In this document: positions 6,979 to 7,809 of the stretch, piece by piece
How positions within the stretch are numbered: the first letter of the stretch is position 1
How the letters are laid out: every line of letters starts with the position of its first letter
Assembly (NCBI GenBank): GCA_016780605.1
Contig: JADHLS010000229.1
Location: forward strand, 1-7,809
Length of the DNA stretch: 7,809 nt
Source: Reyranella sp.
GTDB taxonomy: Bacteria > Pseudomonadota > Alphaproteobacteria > Reyranellales > Reyranellaceae
Direction: 5' to 3'
Notes under the pieces: generated by a model
Told to the model about the DNA's origin: nothing
The model's database searches: none
Seen by the model: the letters and a program-made list of their open reading frames with translations, nothing else
Made by a program: the position numbers and the translations under genes

Positions 6979-7809
6979 TCAAATGCCGCCTAACGAGAAG
7001 CCGAATGCTTCAACGGTACGGCGGAAGTGAGGCGGCGGCTGTGCATCGATTGCCAGCTCGCCCTTGCCCGACGGATGAGGCAGCACCAGCCGGCGGGCAT
7101 GAAGATGCAGGCGGCGGGCATCGGCGACGGCCGACAACAGGGCCTCCTCGCCGCCGTACTTGCCGTCGCCCAGGATGGGGCAGCCCATGGCGGCACAATG
7201 AACGCGCAGCTGGTGCGTCCGGCCGGTGCGCGGCCAGAGCGCCAGCAGGGCGGCACGCTTGCCGGCATGGTCGAGCACCTTGAAGTGGGTGAGCGCCTTC
7301 TGGCCGTTCTCGTGGTCGACCTGTATCAGCTCGCGGTCGCGCGCGCCCGGCCGTTTGGCCAGCGGCAGGTCGATGGTGCCTTCCGGTCGCGGTGGCGTGC
7401 CGACCACGATGGCCCAGTAGAGCTTCTCGGTCTCGCGATCGCGGAAGGCCTCGCCCAGCCGCCGCGCCGCCAGGCCGGTCCGGGCGATCAGCAACAGGCC
7501 TGACGTGTCCTTGTCCAGGCGATGGACCAGGCGCGGCCGCTCCTCGAAGCCGAAGCGGAGTGCGTCGAGCATGCCGTCGATATGCCGCTCGGTGCCCGTG
7601 CCGCCCTGGACCGCGAGTCCCGGCGGCTTGTTGAGGACGATCACCTGGTCGTCCTTGTGAATGACCAGGCGGCGGATCTCCTCGGCATCGCGGTCCGACA
7701 CGGTCGGGATCTCGCGCGGCTTGGGCGGCGGCGCGGTCGTGACGCCGGGCGGCAGGCGGATGGTCTGGCCGGGCTCGACCCGGTCCTTGCCCTCGGCGCG
7801 CTTGCCGTC
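6979..7809 (-). CDS. rluC: RluC/RluD-family 23S rRNA pseudouridine synthase (N-terminus outside window)
   Basis: 276 residues of an RNA pseudouridine synthase that isomerises specific uridines in 23S rRNA. The reading frame is open to the window edge, and the first visible residues (DGKRAEGKDRVEPGQTIRLPPG) are the end of an S4 RNA-binding domain, so roughly 40 residues are missing; a GTG at 7701 is internal, not the start. The catalytic block HRLDKDTSG is at visible residues 96-104, with Asp99 the expected nucleophile. GRTHQLRVHCAAMGCPILGD and HLHARRLVLPHP follow, as in the family. The linker between the S4 and catalytic domains (about residues 22-43) is Pro-rich. RluC is favoured over RluD by overall pattern only; target positions cannot be read from the sequence. 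The TGA lies 17 nt before the AsmA-like ATG, or overlaps its alternative TTG, so this is the visible head of a compact gene run. Confidence 0.92.
   Translation of the reverse strand, partial: DGKRAEGKDRVEPGQTIRLPPGVTTAPPPKPREIPTVSDRDAEEIRRLVIHKDDQVIVLNKPPGLAVQGGTGTERHIDGMLDALRFGFEERPRLVHRLDKDTSGLLLIARTGLAARRLGEAFRDRETEKLYWAIVVGTPPRPEGTIDLPLAKRPGARDRELIQVDHENGQKALTHFKVLDHAGKRAALLALWPRTGRTHQLRVHCAAMGCPILGDGKYGGEEALLSAVADARRLHLHARRLVLPHPSGKGELAIDAQPPPHFRRTVEAFGFSLGGI

Overview
The window is GC-rich DNA (about two thirds G+C by eye) with every convincing gene on the minus strand, so it reads from high to low coordinates. The gene set points to an alphaproteobacterium: an ATP12-type F1-ATPase assembly chaperone beside an RluC-like pseudouridine synthase, an AsmA-like protein, adjacent propionyl-CoA carboxylase genes, and a palindromic intergenic repeat of a type I associate with Bradyrhizobium/Rhodopseudomonas-like genomes. 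I cannot fix the order or genus.

Right half (7809 to 3352): a tightly packed four-gene run. It starts with an RluC-family 23S rRNA pseudouridine synthase whose N-terminus lies beyond the window. Next come a 673-residue AsmA-like envelope protein, the ATP12-family chaperone, and a 290-residue member of the PEP mutase/isocitrate lyase superfamily whose active-site residues match phosphonopyruvate hydrolase. The first two junctions have overlapping or nearly overlapping stop and start codons. At the third, the start lies 2 nt past the ATP12 stop and has its own good ribosome binding site. One transcript with translational coupling is likely.

Middle (3351 to 3201): a 151-base gap largely filled by two inverted copies of a roughly 45-base palindromic repeat. 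It separates the two gene groups.

Left half (3200 to 1): a small secreted four-cysteine protein of unknown function, a 51-base gap with an imperfect palindrome, then a propionyl-CoA carboxylase operon. The operon order is pccB (complete), a 74-residue two-helix membrane protein, and pccA (first 310 residues; the rest is outside the window). Gaps of 8 and 2 nt place the membrane protein inside the operon. PccA carries an unusual lysine/alanine-rich N-terminal extension of about 29 residues containing a tandem pentapeptide repeat.

Most of the content is conserved metabolism and housekeeping. I see no transposase, phage, CRISPR, tRNA or rRNA. The best leads are the PccA tail, the embedded two-helix protein, the phosphonopyruvate hydrolase-like enzyme without visible phosphonate partners, and the paired repeat with covarying hairpin tips. 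None of these amounts to a proven new system.
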